A DNA stretch of 64,000 nucleotides from Calendula officinalis (lineage: Eukaryota > Streptophyta > Magnoliopsida > Asterales > Asteraceae). The stretch lies in assembly GCA_963853835.1 (NCBI GenBank), contig OY970830.1:37843966-37907965 (forward strand), given 5' to 3'. Below are positions 11,397-22,502 of this stretch, piece after piece. The first letter of the stretch is position 1. The number at the start of each line of letters is the position of its first letter. The position numbers were made by a program, and so were the translations under genes. The notes beneath the pieces are model-generated. The model saw nothing but the letters and a program-made list of their open reading frames with translations. It did not search any database and was not told the DNA's origin.

Positions 11397-12214
11397 TATG
11401 ACATCATAGGTAACAGCTTCCCGCCTATTTGACTTTATCCACTCTCATAATTCCCTCATTTACAATGCTCGTGAGGGGAGTTAACGGCGGGGAGTTAACG
11501 GCTGACATAGATGATTATCTATCAAAAGGACTTAACATGTTGCATATTATAATTATTATAATCATCTGAAACAAAGTTTGTGGTATATACATTAAAAAGT
11601 GTCATGCATAAATCACCCCTATATAAAAAGATTATAGCTGCAATTTTGACCAAATTAAAACCACACAAATAATTTAGTCTAAAACTAATTACGATGTGTT
11701 TACCATTTAGTTATTTTGTAATATTTAACTATATTATATCATCTCTTTGGCAAAAAGAGAAACAAAACTACTTTTTTGCTACATGACTGTCATTCTTTTG
11801 TTACCATTATGCCCCTCACATTAAATATAGCAAGAGATGGGTGCTTGGGGTGTCTTTTTCAAGTTTCTGATCCCTATCAAATTGGGTCAAAGTGGACCCG
11901 TACTTGGCCATTTGTCAAAGTGGGGATCCACGGATCAGGAAAACAGTGGTCCAAGAACTATGTGAACCCGGGTCAAGTCAGCAAAATGGATCTTTGCCCA
12001 GACCACCTGATTCAGTTCCTTTCTCTATCAAGCGGACCAGCGATTTCGATCATCATGTGAGTAAGGAGGTTCCGGTCTATCATTACTCAGATTTATAAAA
12101 AAGACTAAAATGTTTTTCTTGGGAGTATTCGGAGTGATGGCTTTGTCGAAGCCCGATCCGTTGCCTCTTTTGCCGTTCAAATAAAAATCTATAAATATGA
12201 TAAATTGCATTGTA
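11397..12214. other. Intergenic, nothing recognised
   Basis: AT-rich. Open frames at 11776-12060 show no recognisable domain and overlap in several frames, so I do not call a gene. Confidence 0.45.
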
Positions 12215-12474
12215 CTCCCTCCGTCCCTACATAAAGTTCCCATTTGTGTTGGGCACAACATTTTAGGAGATGGTTAGTGGTGGGGTATTTGGTATTACTT
12301 TTGAATAAAATATAAGTTTTGATTGGAGAGAGAAAGTGTTTTAAGAGATAGTGGTGAAAGTATTGGTAATAATATTATTATATTAAGTGGGTCCCTTAAG
12401 TTTGAGAAATGAGAACTTTATTTAGGGACAAAACTTAAAGGTGAAATGGGAACTTTATTAAGGGACGGAGGGAG
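12215..12474. mobile_element. Stowaway MITE (Tc1/mariner type)
   Basis: 260 bp. Left end CTCCCTCCGTCCC and right end GGGACGGAGGGAG form the classical Stowaway terminal inverted repeat, with TA target duplication (12213-12214, 12475-12476). The interior is shared with the copies at 21260, 54476 and 61613. Confidence 0.9.
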
Positions 12475-12940
12475 TAATAATTAGCAGGACAATTTCCGAC
12501 CTCACCCGAAACTCAAACTAAAACCATCATGAAAATAAAAACAATAGGGTTGAGGCAAACAAGTTTCGTGTCGGTTTTTGGTCGACTCACTTAGACTCCT
12601 TTATTAAACGGGTTAAGTTCGGGTTGATGATAATTTATATGGGCCAACCCGATTAATTATCAAAATATGTTTAAAAATAAGTATATTTATATTTATATTT
12701 CGCTAGTTTATATATATTTTTTAAAAGTAAATATATTTAAAAGATACTCCGATGTTTGACCTGTTTCACTCATCTAAACAATTAACTTTTTTACATGTTT
12801 AATTAAATGGATTTATATGAGTCGTTTTTATATTGAAAATAATATGTTAAAGTTGAAATGTTTTATCCATTTATATAAATATGTCGAGTTTGTGTTGAAT
12901 CTTTTTGACCCATTAACCGACAGGTGAATTCATCGGTGGA

Positions 12941-13305
12941 CGTGGCTTTCTCGGATGTCAAAACCTTTGCGTTTCTATGGCTCAAGAATCGGTCTAACAT
13001 TTCCTCTTTGGGGGACAATTGGCCGACTTGGATCTGCAACCCGGGAGATTGTTTTTAGTTTTCGTTTTAGGTGCTTTTTTATGCTTGTTATGGTTGGTTT
13101 GTTTTGGTTGTAGCTTTTTACCTTGGTTGTATTTTGTTTCCAGCTAGCTATTGCTAGTTTTTTTTATAAAATTTTTCCTGCGGGTTCTCGGAGGGTGATG
13201 ACGTTGCCAAAACTCTTCGTGTTCCCCTTGTTATGCGGGTTCTCAGAGGGTGATGAAGTTGCCAAAACTCTTCGTGTTCCCCTTGTTACCGTTAAAAAAA
13301 AAATA
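12941..13305 (+). mobile_element. LINE (non-LTR retrotransposon) 3' fragment
   Basis: A 5'-truncated piece. The first part reads as the C-terminal tail of a plant LINE ORF2 (KTFAFLWLKNRSNISSLGDN, then NWPTWICNPGD) with its stop near 13059. A 3' untranslated region follows, holding a 55-bp tandem duplication (13180-13234, 13235-13289), and the element ends in an A run at about 13297-13305. The tail sequence is shared with the LINE end at 32430-32490. Truncation at the 5' side is typical of target-primed insertion. Confidence 0.7.
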
Positions 13306-14630
13306 CCACCTTAGTAATAATTGTATATTGATGGGAAAAATGAATTACCAAATCACAAGTAACCTATTGCATGCAAATAACCCAACAAGATTGCATTCGG
13401 GTTGGGAATAAAATCGGTTCTAATTAAGAAAGAAATCTTTATGGGAAAGGTACATAACAATTGTTCAGTTTTCAATTTCCTTTTCCTATCATATATTACT
13501 TCATTTTCTTAGGTTATCATTGCGCCCGATTTGAACCTATGCATAATCAACAAATTAATTTGAAATATCATTCGAGAGAATTAATATTAGATCAAAAATA
13601 TATTAACCAATTAGTCTATATCAATTGGTCACCAAGGATTGTCTTGACTATTGAGGGGTTTGACTTTAAAAGGTCTTGTGTTTAATTATAAGCCTTGTTG
13701 AGGCATTTCTTAGGAGATAAAAAAAAGGAGGTGGGGTTTATTACCCTAAAAAAGGAGATAGGTTCGAGGAATACATCTGCCCGCTTGTATGTCACTGCAT
13801 ATGTCGAATTACTAACTTACGAACTTGTCGGACAAATTTTATATTATTGAGAAGTTTGATAAAGAAAAGTGATATCTAAATTGAAAAAAACTATTTCACT
13901 CACTGCCGGATAAATTTTAAAGAGGACAATACAAATATATTTGGACACATGTTGTAGTGTGTGATATAGTTTTTGTGGTGTAAAAATTATATTTATTTTT
14001 TTGTCAAAGGGAGGGAAAATGTAAAGAGTAATATATTTATTGTTAAATACTTAAGTTGTGGTCATATATTAAAAGAGTTGTGTTAATTATTAAGCTTAGC
14101 CGTTAGGGCTTTGTTCTAAACTTTTGGAGACTTCTTAATTTAACATTTTTTATGTGTTACTAGTTAAACTGTTTATTAATGTGTAATTTTCTTATTTACA
14201 AATATGTATTAATAATTAAACTTTTAGATTGTAAACCTTTTATTTCATATGTGTTTAAGTTGAAAGCCTTTTTCTAAAAGTGAACTTATTACTAAATCCT
14301 AGTGTTGTCATATCAATAACAAATAACCTCCTTTCTCAATGACAAAAAACTAATAAGTTACAATATTCTTTTTTTAGTTAAGAGAGTTTTGATTTACCTT
14401 TTTTAACAATAGTTAAAACAAATTGTAATTTTTTCATATAAAAGCTTCATATTTAGAAGGGTAAGATTAAAAGAATACAAATATTATGGTGTTTAATTAC
14501 TTTAAAAATCAAACATTTATATACTATAATTAAGTTTTTAGATTTTAAACCACTCATGCTTTCACATGTCAGCATTTCACTATTTGAGATACAAACAACC
14601 TTAAAAAACAATCAACATCTTAATCTACAA
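13306..14630. other. Intergenic, nothing recognised except one dispersed repeat
   Basis: AT-rich. About 13705-13840 (GGTTTATTACCCTAAA, GGAGATAGGTTCGAG, TATGTCACTGCAT) is related to 30475-30580, so it is a dispersed repeat, possibly SINE-like. No gene seen. Confidence 0.4.
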
Positions 14631-14676
14631 CTCTCTCCGTCTCACAAAAAACTTCTCATTTCACTTTGACATAAGT

Positions 14677-15729
14677 TGTAACACCTCAAATTTTAATACC
14701 AAATATTGGCCCAAAATAAAACATTTTATAAATAGAAGAACATTCCCAAATTTGGATTTACAAAAACCTTGGTATGAAATCAGAGTATAAAAGTAGGTGT
14801 TACAAAATAGATCATAACCAAGCTAAGACTAAATCCAATCTAGTGCTCTTCTATTCTAGGTCCCGCATCTCTATCCATGCGTACCTAAGCCTTCGATCCC
14901 GAACCTGAGTACATAGCAAAACAAAACAAGGAGTACGTGAGACAAAAACGTCTCGTGAGCTACATGGGTTTAGACCCGATAATAAAATGAAATGTCACGC
15001 TTCATAAAACCAATCAATATACATATATATAAACCCAACTACCCATTCTAGTCACCTTAGTGTGACTCTACACTCTTGCCCACCGGAATACGTCCAATGA
15101 GTAAGACTACTATTGTGGTTGAGTCGATGGGAATCCACCCAACTGCCCCTCACACCACCCTATCGTGGTTGAGTCGATGAGAATCCACCCAACTGCCCCT
15201 CACACCACGCCTATCGTGGAAGAGTCGATGGGAATCCACCCAACTGCCCCTCATTCCACCCTCTCATGACCGGGGGTTCCCCGCATCATCACATTATCTC
15301 AGCATATCATAACTCAATAGTTATGTCAATCTAGCTCTCGGCTATCACGTCTATCATCAAACAAGTTAGTTCAATACTATCATCGGTATAACTAACTATC
15401 AACTACTAGTCTACCCAATTAAGCAAATAGACCATAACACAAGTAATGAAAGTATGTAAAAGGGCTATGTACTCAGTAAATTCCACACGTACTCACCTTA
15501 GAAATAAAGATGCTCCAACTGTGTTCTTGACACCAAAGCTCTTGCTTCACAATTTCACCGACTTTCCAAGATGTCACCGAAAGCCTAAAACAATGATCAT
15601 ACAATGATCAACATCACAATCTACTATCAATGTGTTCATCTACCTCTAGATAACACCCATCAATCCATTTCCCCCAAATATGGTGATTTACCAAACCCTA
15701 GGTTTAACCAACCCTTAAGATTCTTACAA
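14677..15729 (-). repeat. Truncated 3' LTR of the gypsy element
   Basis: Plus-strand left end TGTAACACC. It matches 18861-19912 until the sequence TTCTTACAA at 15721-15729, after which it changes abruptly to RNase H coding sequence. It contains the 50-51 bp triple repeat described separately. Confidence 0.93.
15115..15263. repeat. Triple 50-51 bp tandem repeat in the 3' LTR
   Basis: Three units starting at 15115, 15165 and 15216, each with GAGTCGATGGGAATCCACCC and AACTGCCCCTCA. The same array occurs in the other LTR at 19299-19447. Confidence 0.85.
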
Positions 15730-18612
15730 TTCCAAGTCGTGTGTCGTGTACCTTAATTCCGCATTCTTCAATTGTCGCGAGGCATACGCGATCACCTTTC
15801 CTCTTTGCATCAACACACAACCGAGCCCTTGATTTGAAGCATCACTATAAACCACAAAGTCTTCCATACCATCCGGTAACGTAAGGATCGGCGCGTTACA
15901 TAACTTTTCTTTTAACAACTTAAACGCCTCTTCTTGCTTCTTCTCCCACACAAACTTCTCACTTTTTCTCGTTAACTTCGTGAGTGGAATCGCGATTCTC
16001 GAGAAATCTTGTATAAATCTTCGGTAATAACCGGCTAATCCAAGAAAACTTCTAACCTCGGTAGGAGTCCTCGGAGGCTCCCAATTTGACACCGCTTCAA
16101 TCTTGGACGGATCAACCTTAATACCATCACACGTCACCACGTGACCTAAGAATTGTACTTCCCGCAACCAAAATTCACACTTTGAAAATTTTGCATACAA
16201 CTTCTCCCGTTTCAACACGTCTAGAACAAGCCTCAAATGGCCTTCGTGTTCTTCTTCGGTTTTCGAACAAATCAAAATGTCGTCAATAAACACGATCAAA
16301 AACTTATCAAGAAACGGTTTACAAACCCGATTCATCAAATCCATAAAAATAGCCGGCGCGTTTGTAAGACCAAACGGCATCACTAGAAACTCATAATGAC
16401 CATAACGTGTACGAAAAGCCGTCTTCTCGGTGTCGCCTTCTTTCACCCGAACTTGGTGATAACCCGACCTCAAATCGATCTTTGAGAAATAACTAGCACC
16501 TTGCAATTGGTCGAATAAGTCGTCAATCCTCGGCAACGGGTAACGGTTCTTAATAGTTACCTTATTCAACTCTCGGTAGTCAATACACATCCTCATCGAA
16601 CCGTCTTTCTTTTTAACAAATAACACCGGTGCACCCCACGGTGACGAACTCGGACGAATAAAACCTTTATCTAACAATTCTTGCAATTGGGTCATCAATT
16701 CCCGCATCTCGGTGGGAGCTAAACGATATGGAGCACGAGCAATCGGTGTCGCTCCCGGCACTAAATCAATTTTGAACTCGACTTGTCTCTCCGGTGGCAA
16801 ACCGGGCAAGTCATCGGGAAATACCTCGGGGAATTCCCGAATAATTTTTACACTATCCATTGTCTTCTTTTCTTTTCGACCATCTAATACGTATGCAATA
16901 AACGATGCACAACCTTTCGATATACTTTTCCTTGCCTTAATAGCGGTAATCACATTAGGCATGTGATGTCGTTTCTCCCCATACACATACACTTTCTCAT
17001 TCTCGGGTGTCCTAATCGACACAATTTTCTTTCCACACAAAATCTTGGCTTGGTGCCTACCCAACCAATCCATACCGATAACCACATCAAACGCCCTAAT
17101 TCCCATGGGCAACAAATCCACCTTAAACTTTCTACCGTCTATTTCTATTTCACAATTTCTATAAATACATTCAACCATAGACGTCTTTCCATCGGCTACT
17201 TCTATCTCATAAACTTCATCTAACATTTCGGACGGCACATTTAATTTACAACCGAACTCATAGGACACAAACGAATAATTAGAACCCGAATCAAATAAAA
17301 TATGAGTTGGCAAGGAGTTAATGAATAGAATACCTGACACCACATCGTGTGCCTCCTTCGCCTCCACCCGAGTAAGTTGGAAGGACCGCCCTTTCACTTT
17401 CGCCGGCTCCACTTTCTTTTGAGCCGTGGACACCATCGACTCGATTCCCTTCTTTGGGCACACATTGCTATAATGCCCCTTCTCATGGCATGAGTAGCAC
17501 TCCACATCGGCCGTCAACTTGGCCCTACAATCCCGGGCTATGTGCCCCATCTTGCCACAACTATAGCAAGCCTTTGACTCTCCTCGGCACGGGCCGGTAT
17601 GATTTTTCCCGCATTTCTTGCACGGGCCAACACTTCCTTGTTTAGAGAAGCTCGAAGTGAACTTCCCTTTCTTGAACGAACTAGAGCCGCTCTCGGCTTT
17701 TCTTTTCTCGCCCACGTGGGCCCTCTCGGCAACCCGTGCCGCATTAACCTCTTCAACACCCCGGGCGGCACTAATAGCCTCATCGAGTGAAACCGCCCTC
17801 TTAACCTCCAATTGATAATCCCACGGTAGCCCACTTGCATACCGAACCACCCTCAACCTCTCATCCGAGTAGGTTTTAGCAACAAACGGGAGCAATCCCG
17901 TGAACTCCCTCGAGTATTCTTCGATTGACATATCACCCTTCTTAAGGGTCACAAACTTTTCGTGCATCTTTTCCAAATCCCTTTCGGGACAAAATTTCTT
18001 TTTCAATCTCGCGGTGAACTCGTCCCACGACATCTTCTCAATCACCTCCCTCCCTAGGGTCTCATATACGATGTCCCACCAAACCATCGCATCTTCTTTT
18101 AACAATTGTGATGCATACGTCACCATATCGGCATCCTTACATTTACTACTACCGATCACCCTCTCGGTTTCCCGGATCCATCTCATGGTTACTTTCGGGT
18201 CCGAACTACCCGAATACACATTTGGCTTACAAGCCATGAATGATTTAAACGAACAACCTTCTTTCACAACGGGCCTAGCCCTAGCATCACTTTGGCCACC
18301 CGTGGAGGACTTCCCCTCCCCGGTGCCACTACCCCCGGTTTTCTCATCCGACTTAGCCTCGGATTCCCGGTCTCCACCCGACCTCTCACGGTTTCCAATA
18401 ATTCGGTGCACTTCCTCGACCACCGTTCCCTTGATTTGGTCGATAATAGTTTGGAGATCCGCCATGGTCACCGGAGTTCTATTAGCTCCGACCTCCGATT
18501 CATCAACCCGATGCATTGATGGTTGACTTTCTTGCTCATTCACCCTCTCAACAGGAGGTACTTCCTCCTCACGGCCCTCCGGGGCTTTACCACTTCTACG
18601 TGTGGTCACCAT
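15724..18612 (-). CDS. Gypsy Gag-Pol polyprotein (Gag, protease, RT, partial RNase H)
   Basis: One uninterrupted frame of 962 codons starting MVTTRRSGK. Domains in order: acidic N-terminus; Gag at about residues 130-230; three zinc knuckles at about 330-395 (a short CKKCGKNHTGPC followed by two regular CCHC boxes, CYSCGKMGHIARDC and CYSCHEKGHYSNVC); aspartic protease at about 440 (DSGSNYSF); RT at about 620-800 with catalytic FIDDILI near 774; and the start of RNase H at about 920 (YSDAS). The frame ends at THDLEL, at the junction with the truncated LTR. Gag and RT look intact and the 5' LTR is complete, so a truncated polyprotein could still be made. Integration would need an integrase from another copy. 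The Tekay/Del placement rests on the RT style and long LTR, and is inference. Confidence 0.9.
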   Translation of the reverse strand: MVTTRRSGKAPEGREEEVPPVERVNEQESQPSMHRVDESEVGANRTPVTMADLQTIIDQIKGTVVEEVHRIIGNRERSGGDRESEAKSDEKTGGSGTGEGKSSTGGQSDARARPVVKEGCSFKSFMACKPNVYSGSSDPKVTMRWIRETERVIGSSKCKDADMVTYASQLLKEDAMVWWDIVYETLGREVIEKMSWDEFTARLKKKFCPERDLEKMHEKFVTLKKGDMSIEEYSREFTGLLPFVAKTYSDERLRVVRYASGLPWDYQLEVKRAVSLDEAISAARGVEEVNAARVAERAHVGEKRKAESGSSSFKKGKFTSSFSKQGSVGPCKKCGKNHTGPCRGESKACYSCGKMGHIARDCRAKLTADVECYSCHEKGHYSNVCPKKGIESMVSTAQKKVEPAKVKGRSFQLTRVEAKEAHDVVSGILFINSLPTHILFDSGSNYSFVSYEFGCKLNVPSEMLDEVYEIEVADGKTSMVECIYRNCEIEIDGRKFKVDLLPMGIRAFDVVIGMDWLGRHQAKILCGKKIVSIRTPENEKVYVYGEKRHHMPNVITAIKARKSISKGCASFIAYVLDGRKEKKTMDSVKIIREFPEVFPDDLPGLPPERQVEFKIDLVPGATPIARAPYRLAPTEMRELMTQLQELLDKGFIRPSSSPWGAPVLFVKKKDGSMRMCIDYRELNKVTIKNRYPLPRIDDLFDQLQGASYFSKIDLRSGYHQVRVKEGDTEKTAFRTRYGHYEFLVMPFGLTNAPAIFMDLMNRVCKPFLDKFLIVFIDDILICSKTEEEHEGHLRLVLDVLKREKLYAKFSKCEFWLREVQFLGHVVTCDGIKVDPSKIEAVSNWEPPRTPTEVRSFLGLAGYYRRFIQDFSRIAIPLTKLTRKSEKFVWEKKQEEAFKLLKEKLCNAPILTLPDGMEDFVVYSDASNQGLGCVLMQRGKVIAYASRQLKNAELRYTTHDLEL

Positions 18613-18841
18613 TTTCTTTCAATCAAGACTATACGAAAGACATTAAACATTTAGTACCTTGTGTACAACCCATTAGTCGCATAAGACTCAATATCCAAAA
18701 TCATCTCAAATTCATCGGTCCCCTAGGTTCAACCCTAAACTTAATATAAAGTCTCAAGGTCAACCTATGATCTTAAGGAATCTTATATTCCTAATGCTAC
18801 AGTCTAAGACTAGGATGCTCATCCAACCTAATTCACTTAAA

Positions 18842-18860
18842 CCTGGCTCTGATACCAAGT
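18842..18860 (-). other. Primer-binding site of the gypsy element
   Basis: Adjacent to the 5' LTR the minus strand reads ACTTGGTATCAGAGCC, which contains the exact TGGTATCAGAGC complementary to the 3' end of initiator tRNA-Met. Confidence 0.88.
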
Positions 18861-20556
18861 TGTAACACCTCAAATTTTAATACCAAATATTGGCCCAAAA
18901 TAAAACATTTTATAAATAGAAGAACATTCCCAAATTTGGATTTACAAAAACCTTGGTATGAAATCAGAGTATAAAAGTAGGTATTACAAAATAGATCATA
19001 ACCAAGCTAAGACTAAATCCAATCTAGTGCTCTTCTATTCTAGGTCCCGCATCTCTATCCATGCGTACCTAAGCCTTCGATCCCGAACCTGAGTACATAG
19101 CAAAACAAAACAAGGAGTACGTGAGACAAAAACGTCTCGTGAGCTACATGAGTTTAGACCCGATAATAAAATGAAATGTCACGCTTCATAAAACCAATCA
19201 ATATACATATATATAAACCCAACTACCCATTCTAGTCACCTTAGTGTGACTCTACACTCTTGCCCACCGGAATACGTCCAATGAGTAAGACTACTATTGT
19301 GGTTGAGTCGATGGGAATCCACCCAACTGCCCCTCACACCACCCTATCGTGGTTGAGTCGATGGGAATCCACCCAACTGCCCCTCACACCACGCCTATCG
19401 TGGAAGAGTCGATGGGAATCCACCCAACTGCCCCTCATTCCACCCTCTCATGACCGGGGGTTCCCCGCATCATCACATTATCTCAGCATATCATAACTCA
19501 ATAGTTATGTCAATCTAGCTCTCGGCTATCACGTCTATCATCAAACAAGTTAGTTCAATACTATCATCGGTATAACTAACTATCAACTACTAGTCTACCC
19601 AATTAAGCAAATAGACCATAACACAAGTAATGAAAGTATGTAAAAGGGCTATGTACTCAGTAAATTCCACACGTACTCACCTTAGCAATAAAGATGCTCC
19701 AACTGTGTTCTTGACACCAAAGCTCTTGCTTCACAATTTCACCGACTTTCCAAGATGTCACCGAAAGCCTAAAACAATGATCATACAATGATCAACATCA
19801 CAATCTACTATCAATGTGTTCATCTACCTCTAGATAACACCCATCAATCCATTTCCCCCAAATATGGTGATTTACCAAACCCTAGGTTTAACCAACCCTT
19901 AAGATTCTTACAAATCTTAACCATACACTTGATTTCCTTGTTAATATACCATCTATTAAGTGTATACACCATTTATATCACCATAATCTATAACCCCAAG
20001 AACTAGGGTTTCAACCCCAAGCTTCTAAACCCATAGATCTAAAGCTACAACTACAAAGGATTGAAGATATACCTTAAATCTTCAACTAGGAGTGAAGAAT
20101 CACAAGATTTGATGAAGAAATCGGCTCCAAATGATGCTTGACACCCAAAATCGTTCACAAGTTCGAAGAGAGAAAAACTAGGGTTTTGAAATGCATTAAA
20201 TGAGCTCAAACCCGACTTTAATGCTGCCAGACAATAGTTCACGACGCGACCAGAGTTCGCGTCGCTAACTCTGCGAATTTCATAGTTCGCGATCGTTAAG
20301 CAGGCGTGAACTTCTTCGCGATAAAAGGCCAAACTCCCTGGAGCAAGTTCCCGATCGGGAACTTATAGTTCGCGTCGCGAACTCCTGATACAGCCAGGGC
20401 TGCACTTTTTCAACTTTGTTTCGGCCCGGTTTCGCCCATAACTTTCTCGTACGGTCTCCAAACGACACGAAACCAATTCCTACGTGTTTTATATGATTTA
20501 TCCATAATTATCATATTTTTAAACAATTTATTTATTTACAAATTCAGGTCGTTACA
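18861..20556 (-). repeat. Complete 5' LTR of the gypsy element
   Basis: 1696 bp with plus-strand ends TGTAACACC and GGTCGTTACA. It holds the triple tandem repeat (19299-19447) and, near its U3 end, a GC-rich palindrome cluster (about 20235-20385). Confidence 0.93.
20235..20385. promoter_or_regulatory. Palindrome cluster in LTR U3
   Basis: Within AT-rich surroundings, AGTTCGCG-like words recur. Two palindromes lie close together: AAGTTCCCGATCGGGAACTT (20345-20364, perfect) and AGTTCGCGTCGCGAACT (20367-20383, perfect apart from the centre). Counting from the U3 end of the LTR they lie about 170-320 bp in, where enhancers usually sit. A regulatory role is inference. Confidence 0.45.
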
Positions 20557-20565
20557 TAAGTTTTA

Positions 20566-20969
20566 GGGCAAATTGCATAAAATAGCAACATACTATTAGG
20601 TAATTCCTAATTCTAGCAATGAACTATCAAAATATTCTAAAATAGCAATGAACTTTAAAATATTTGCAATTTGGGAAACATTTTACCTGAAATGACGGTA
20701 GTCGGTATTTTATAGTGACGTAGCCGGTAATTTTTTTTTTAATTTTATTCCAATGAATCTTAAACTCATTTGAGCAATAATTCTTAAATGGTTCCTCAAT
20801 CCCGACCCTTCTTCCTCTTCTATAAAATACTGACTAGCGTCATTCCGGGTAAAATGTTTCCCAAATTGCAAAAAATTGAAAGTTCGTTGCTATTTTTGAA
20901 AACTTTAATAGTTCGTTGCTATAATTAGGAATCACCTAATAGTATGTTGCTATTTTATGCAATTTGCCC
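20566..20969. mobile_element. Mutator-like MITE with 9-bp target duplication
   Basis: 404 bp. Long terminal inverted repeats begin GGGCAAATTGCATAAAATAG and continue for about 45 bp (matching the inverted end up to AATTAGGAATCACC). The right target copy is TAAGTTTTA (20970-20978). The left copy, TAAGTTTTA, is intact at 20557-20565, and its first five bases were duplicated again when the gypsy element inserted there. A 9-bp duplication plus long inverted repeats are the MULE signature. No coding capacity. Confidence 0.88.
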
Positions 20970-21259
20970 TAAGTTTTAAGGTGATAGTTAGTGGTGGAGT
21001 CATGGGTAATAATTTTGATTAAAATATAAGACTTGTTTAGAGAGATAAAGATAATTAGTGGATAGTTGTGGTGGGGTCCTTAGTAATAATTATATTATAT
21101 TATATGGAGTCCATCAAATGTGTGAAATGAGAAGTTTATTGTTGGACAAAAATTTAAGGTGAAATGAGAAGTTTTTTATGAGACGGATGGAGTATTATTT
21201 AATATTGTTATTGTTATAAAAAAGTAGTTGTAGAAAAGTATAAATTTGTAATTCTAATA

Positions 21260-21511
21260 CTCCCTCCGTTCCACAAAAAACTTTACATTTCTCCTTCAAA
21301 TTTTGTCTCACAAAAAAGTTTACATTTCTCAAATTTGGGAGGCCCACCTAATAAAATAATAATATTATCAATCATTCAACCAATAAAACACTTTCTCTCT
21401 CCAATCTACCCTTATATTTTAATCAAAAGTATTACAAATGGCCCACCACTAACTATCTCCTAAAATATTGTGCTCATGAGAAATGTAAAGTTTTTTGTGG
21501 GACGGAGGGAG
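21260..21511. mobile_element. Stowaway MITE
   Basis: 252 bp, ends CTCCCTCCGTTCC and GGGACGGAGGGAG, TA on both sides (21258-21259, 21512-21513). Interior similar to the copies at 54476 and 61613. Confidence 0.9.
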
Positions 21512-21513
21512 TA

Positions 21514-22037
21514 TAAAATAGTATAAAAACTTACTAAAACTTGACCAAAGTACTTGTAAAAGAAAGTTTTAGAGGTTAAATCTATTTTTTTAAGTATTAA
21601 TCTGTAATAATATGTCACAATAATTTCATTTTAAAAAAGTTTTAACTATAATGTGATAGAAGTCTAAAAGATTAAGACGATAAATAAAACTCAAACTGGG
21701 AACTAAAACAAGATAGTAACATATTTTATTTGTTTTACAGAATAAACAAAATTCCGAAATTATCCCTAGTATCCAGAATACAACGTACCAAGGCATCTGC
21801 AATTGTGATCTATAAGATGGGGGCATTATTGGAAGAAAATGATAAAAGATAAGAGCCCAAAAATGAAGGTATATTGATTGACACATGAGAACTGAGAAGG
21901 GAGGGGTCTAGGCCTTGGCCCATGTGGGGTGGCTCAGTGGTCTTGTTAGTTGTTATACGACAAATGCAGTCACAATCAGTGTTATTACTTATTAACCTCG
22001 AAACTTTTATTGTTTCCAAACAAATCTAATTCAGTTA
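21514..22037. other. Intergenic, nothing recognised
   Basis: AT-rich DNA. Short minus-strand open frames (21626-22019) have no recognisable features. Confidence 0.45.
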
Positions 22038-22439
22038 GGTGGTGTTTATTTTTTAGAAAAAGGTCTGTGTGGGATCTTTTGTCTGCACGGCGTAGACCAC
22101 GGGCAGAAAAGTAGTCACATAAATATTTGTTTTTTAGAAGTCCGCAGATAAAAAATATCTGCCCAAGGTCTGTACCATACAGACTTGGAAAGTAGCTTTT
22201 TGGAGCTTCTAAGAAAAATTAAATGCACAGCACTCAAATCTCACCCTCTCTTTCACGCAAAAACAACTCATCCGCTCCCAAGTCTGAAGCCCCCATTTTG
22301 GAGCCTCCTGTCGACCAGCCGCGAACTCCTCCCTCTCCGGCTAATCTTCTTCTCCGTCGGAGTATTATCTCGCCGTCGTTGTCTCTCTCTTGGTCGCCTC
22401 TCTCTCGTCGTCGTCGTCGTCGTCGTCTCTCTCTCTCTC

Positions 22440-22502
<63 letters not shown>

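Larger units (their letters stand above)
14677..20556 (-). mobile_element. Ty3/gypsy retrotransposon (chromovirus/Tekay-like), integrase deleted
   Basis: Oriented on the minus strand, flanked by a perfect 5-bp target duplication TAAGT (14672-14676, 20557-20561). The 5' LTR (18861-20556, 1696 bp) is complete. The 3' LTR (14677-15729, 1053 bp) lacks its first roughly 640 bp, and the coding region stops within RNase H exactly where that truncated LTR begins. One deletion therefore removed the end of RNase H, all of integrase, the polypurine tract and part of the LTR. Only about four differences are visible over the shared 1053 bp of LTR, so the insertion is young. Confidence 0.93.
14631..21192. 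mobile_element. Stowaway MITE split by later insertions
   Basis: The left part (14631-14671) begins CTCTCTCCGTCTCAC and carries AACTTCTCATTTCAC. The right part (from 20979) ends GTGAAATGAGAAG then GAGACGGATGGAG at 21192, followed by TA. Joined, the two parts form an ordinary Stowaway of roughly 260 bp. It is interrupted by the Mutator-like MITE and the gypsy element described below. The left TA target copy appears mutated. Confidence 0.8.

Noticed and set aside
12500..12925. GGGTTAAG/AACCCG-rich region resembling the hAT MITE at 62188
   Set aside because: No terminal inverted repeat or target duplication could be found; too decayed to call.
15115..15263. CRISPR-like array because of three regular repeats
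   Set aside because: Units are contiguous with no spacers, lie in a plant LTR and recur identically in the partner LTR.
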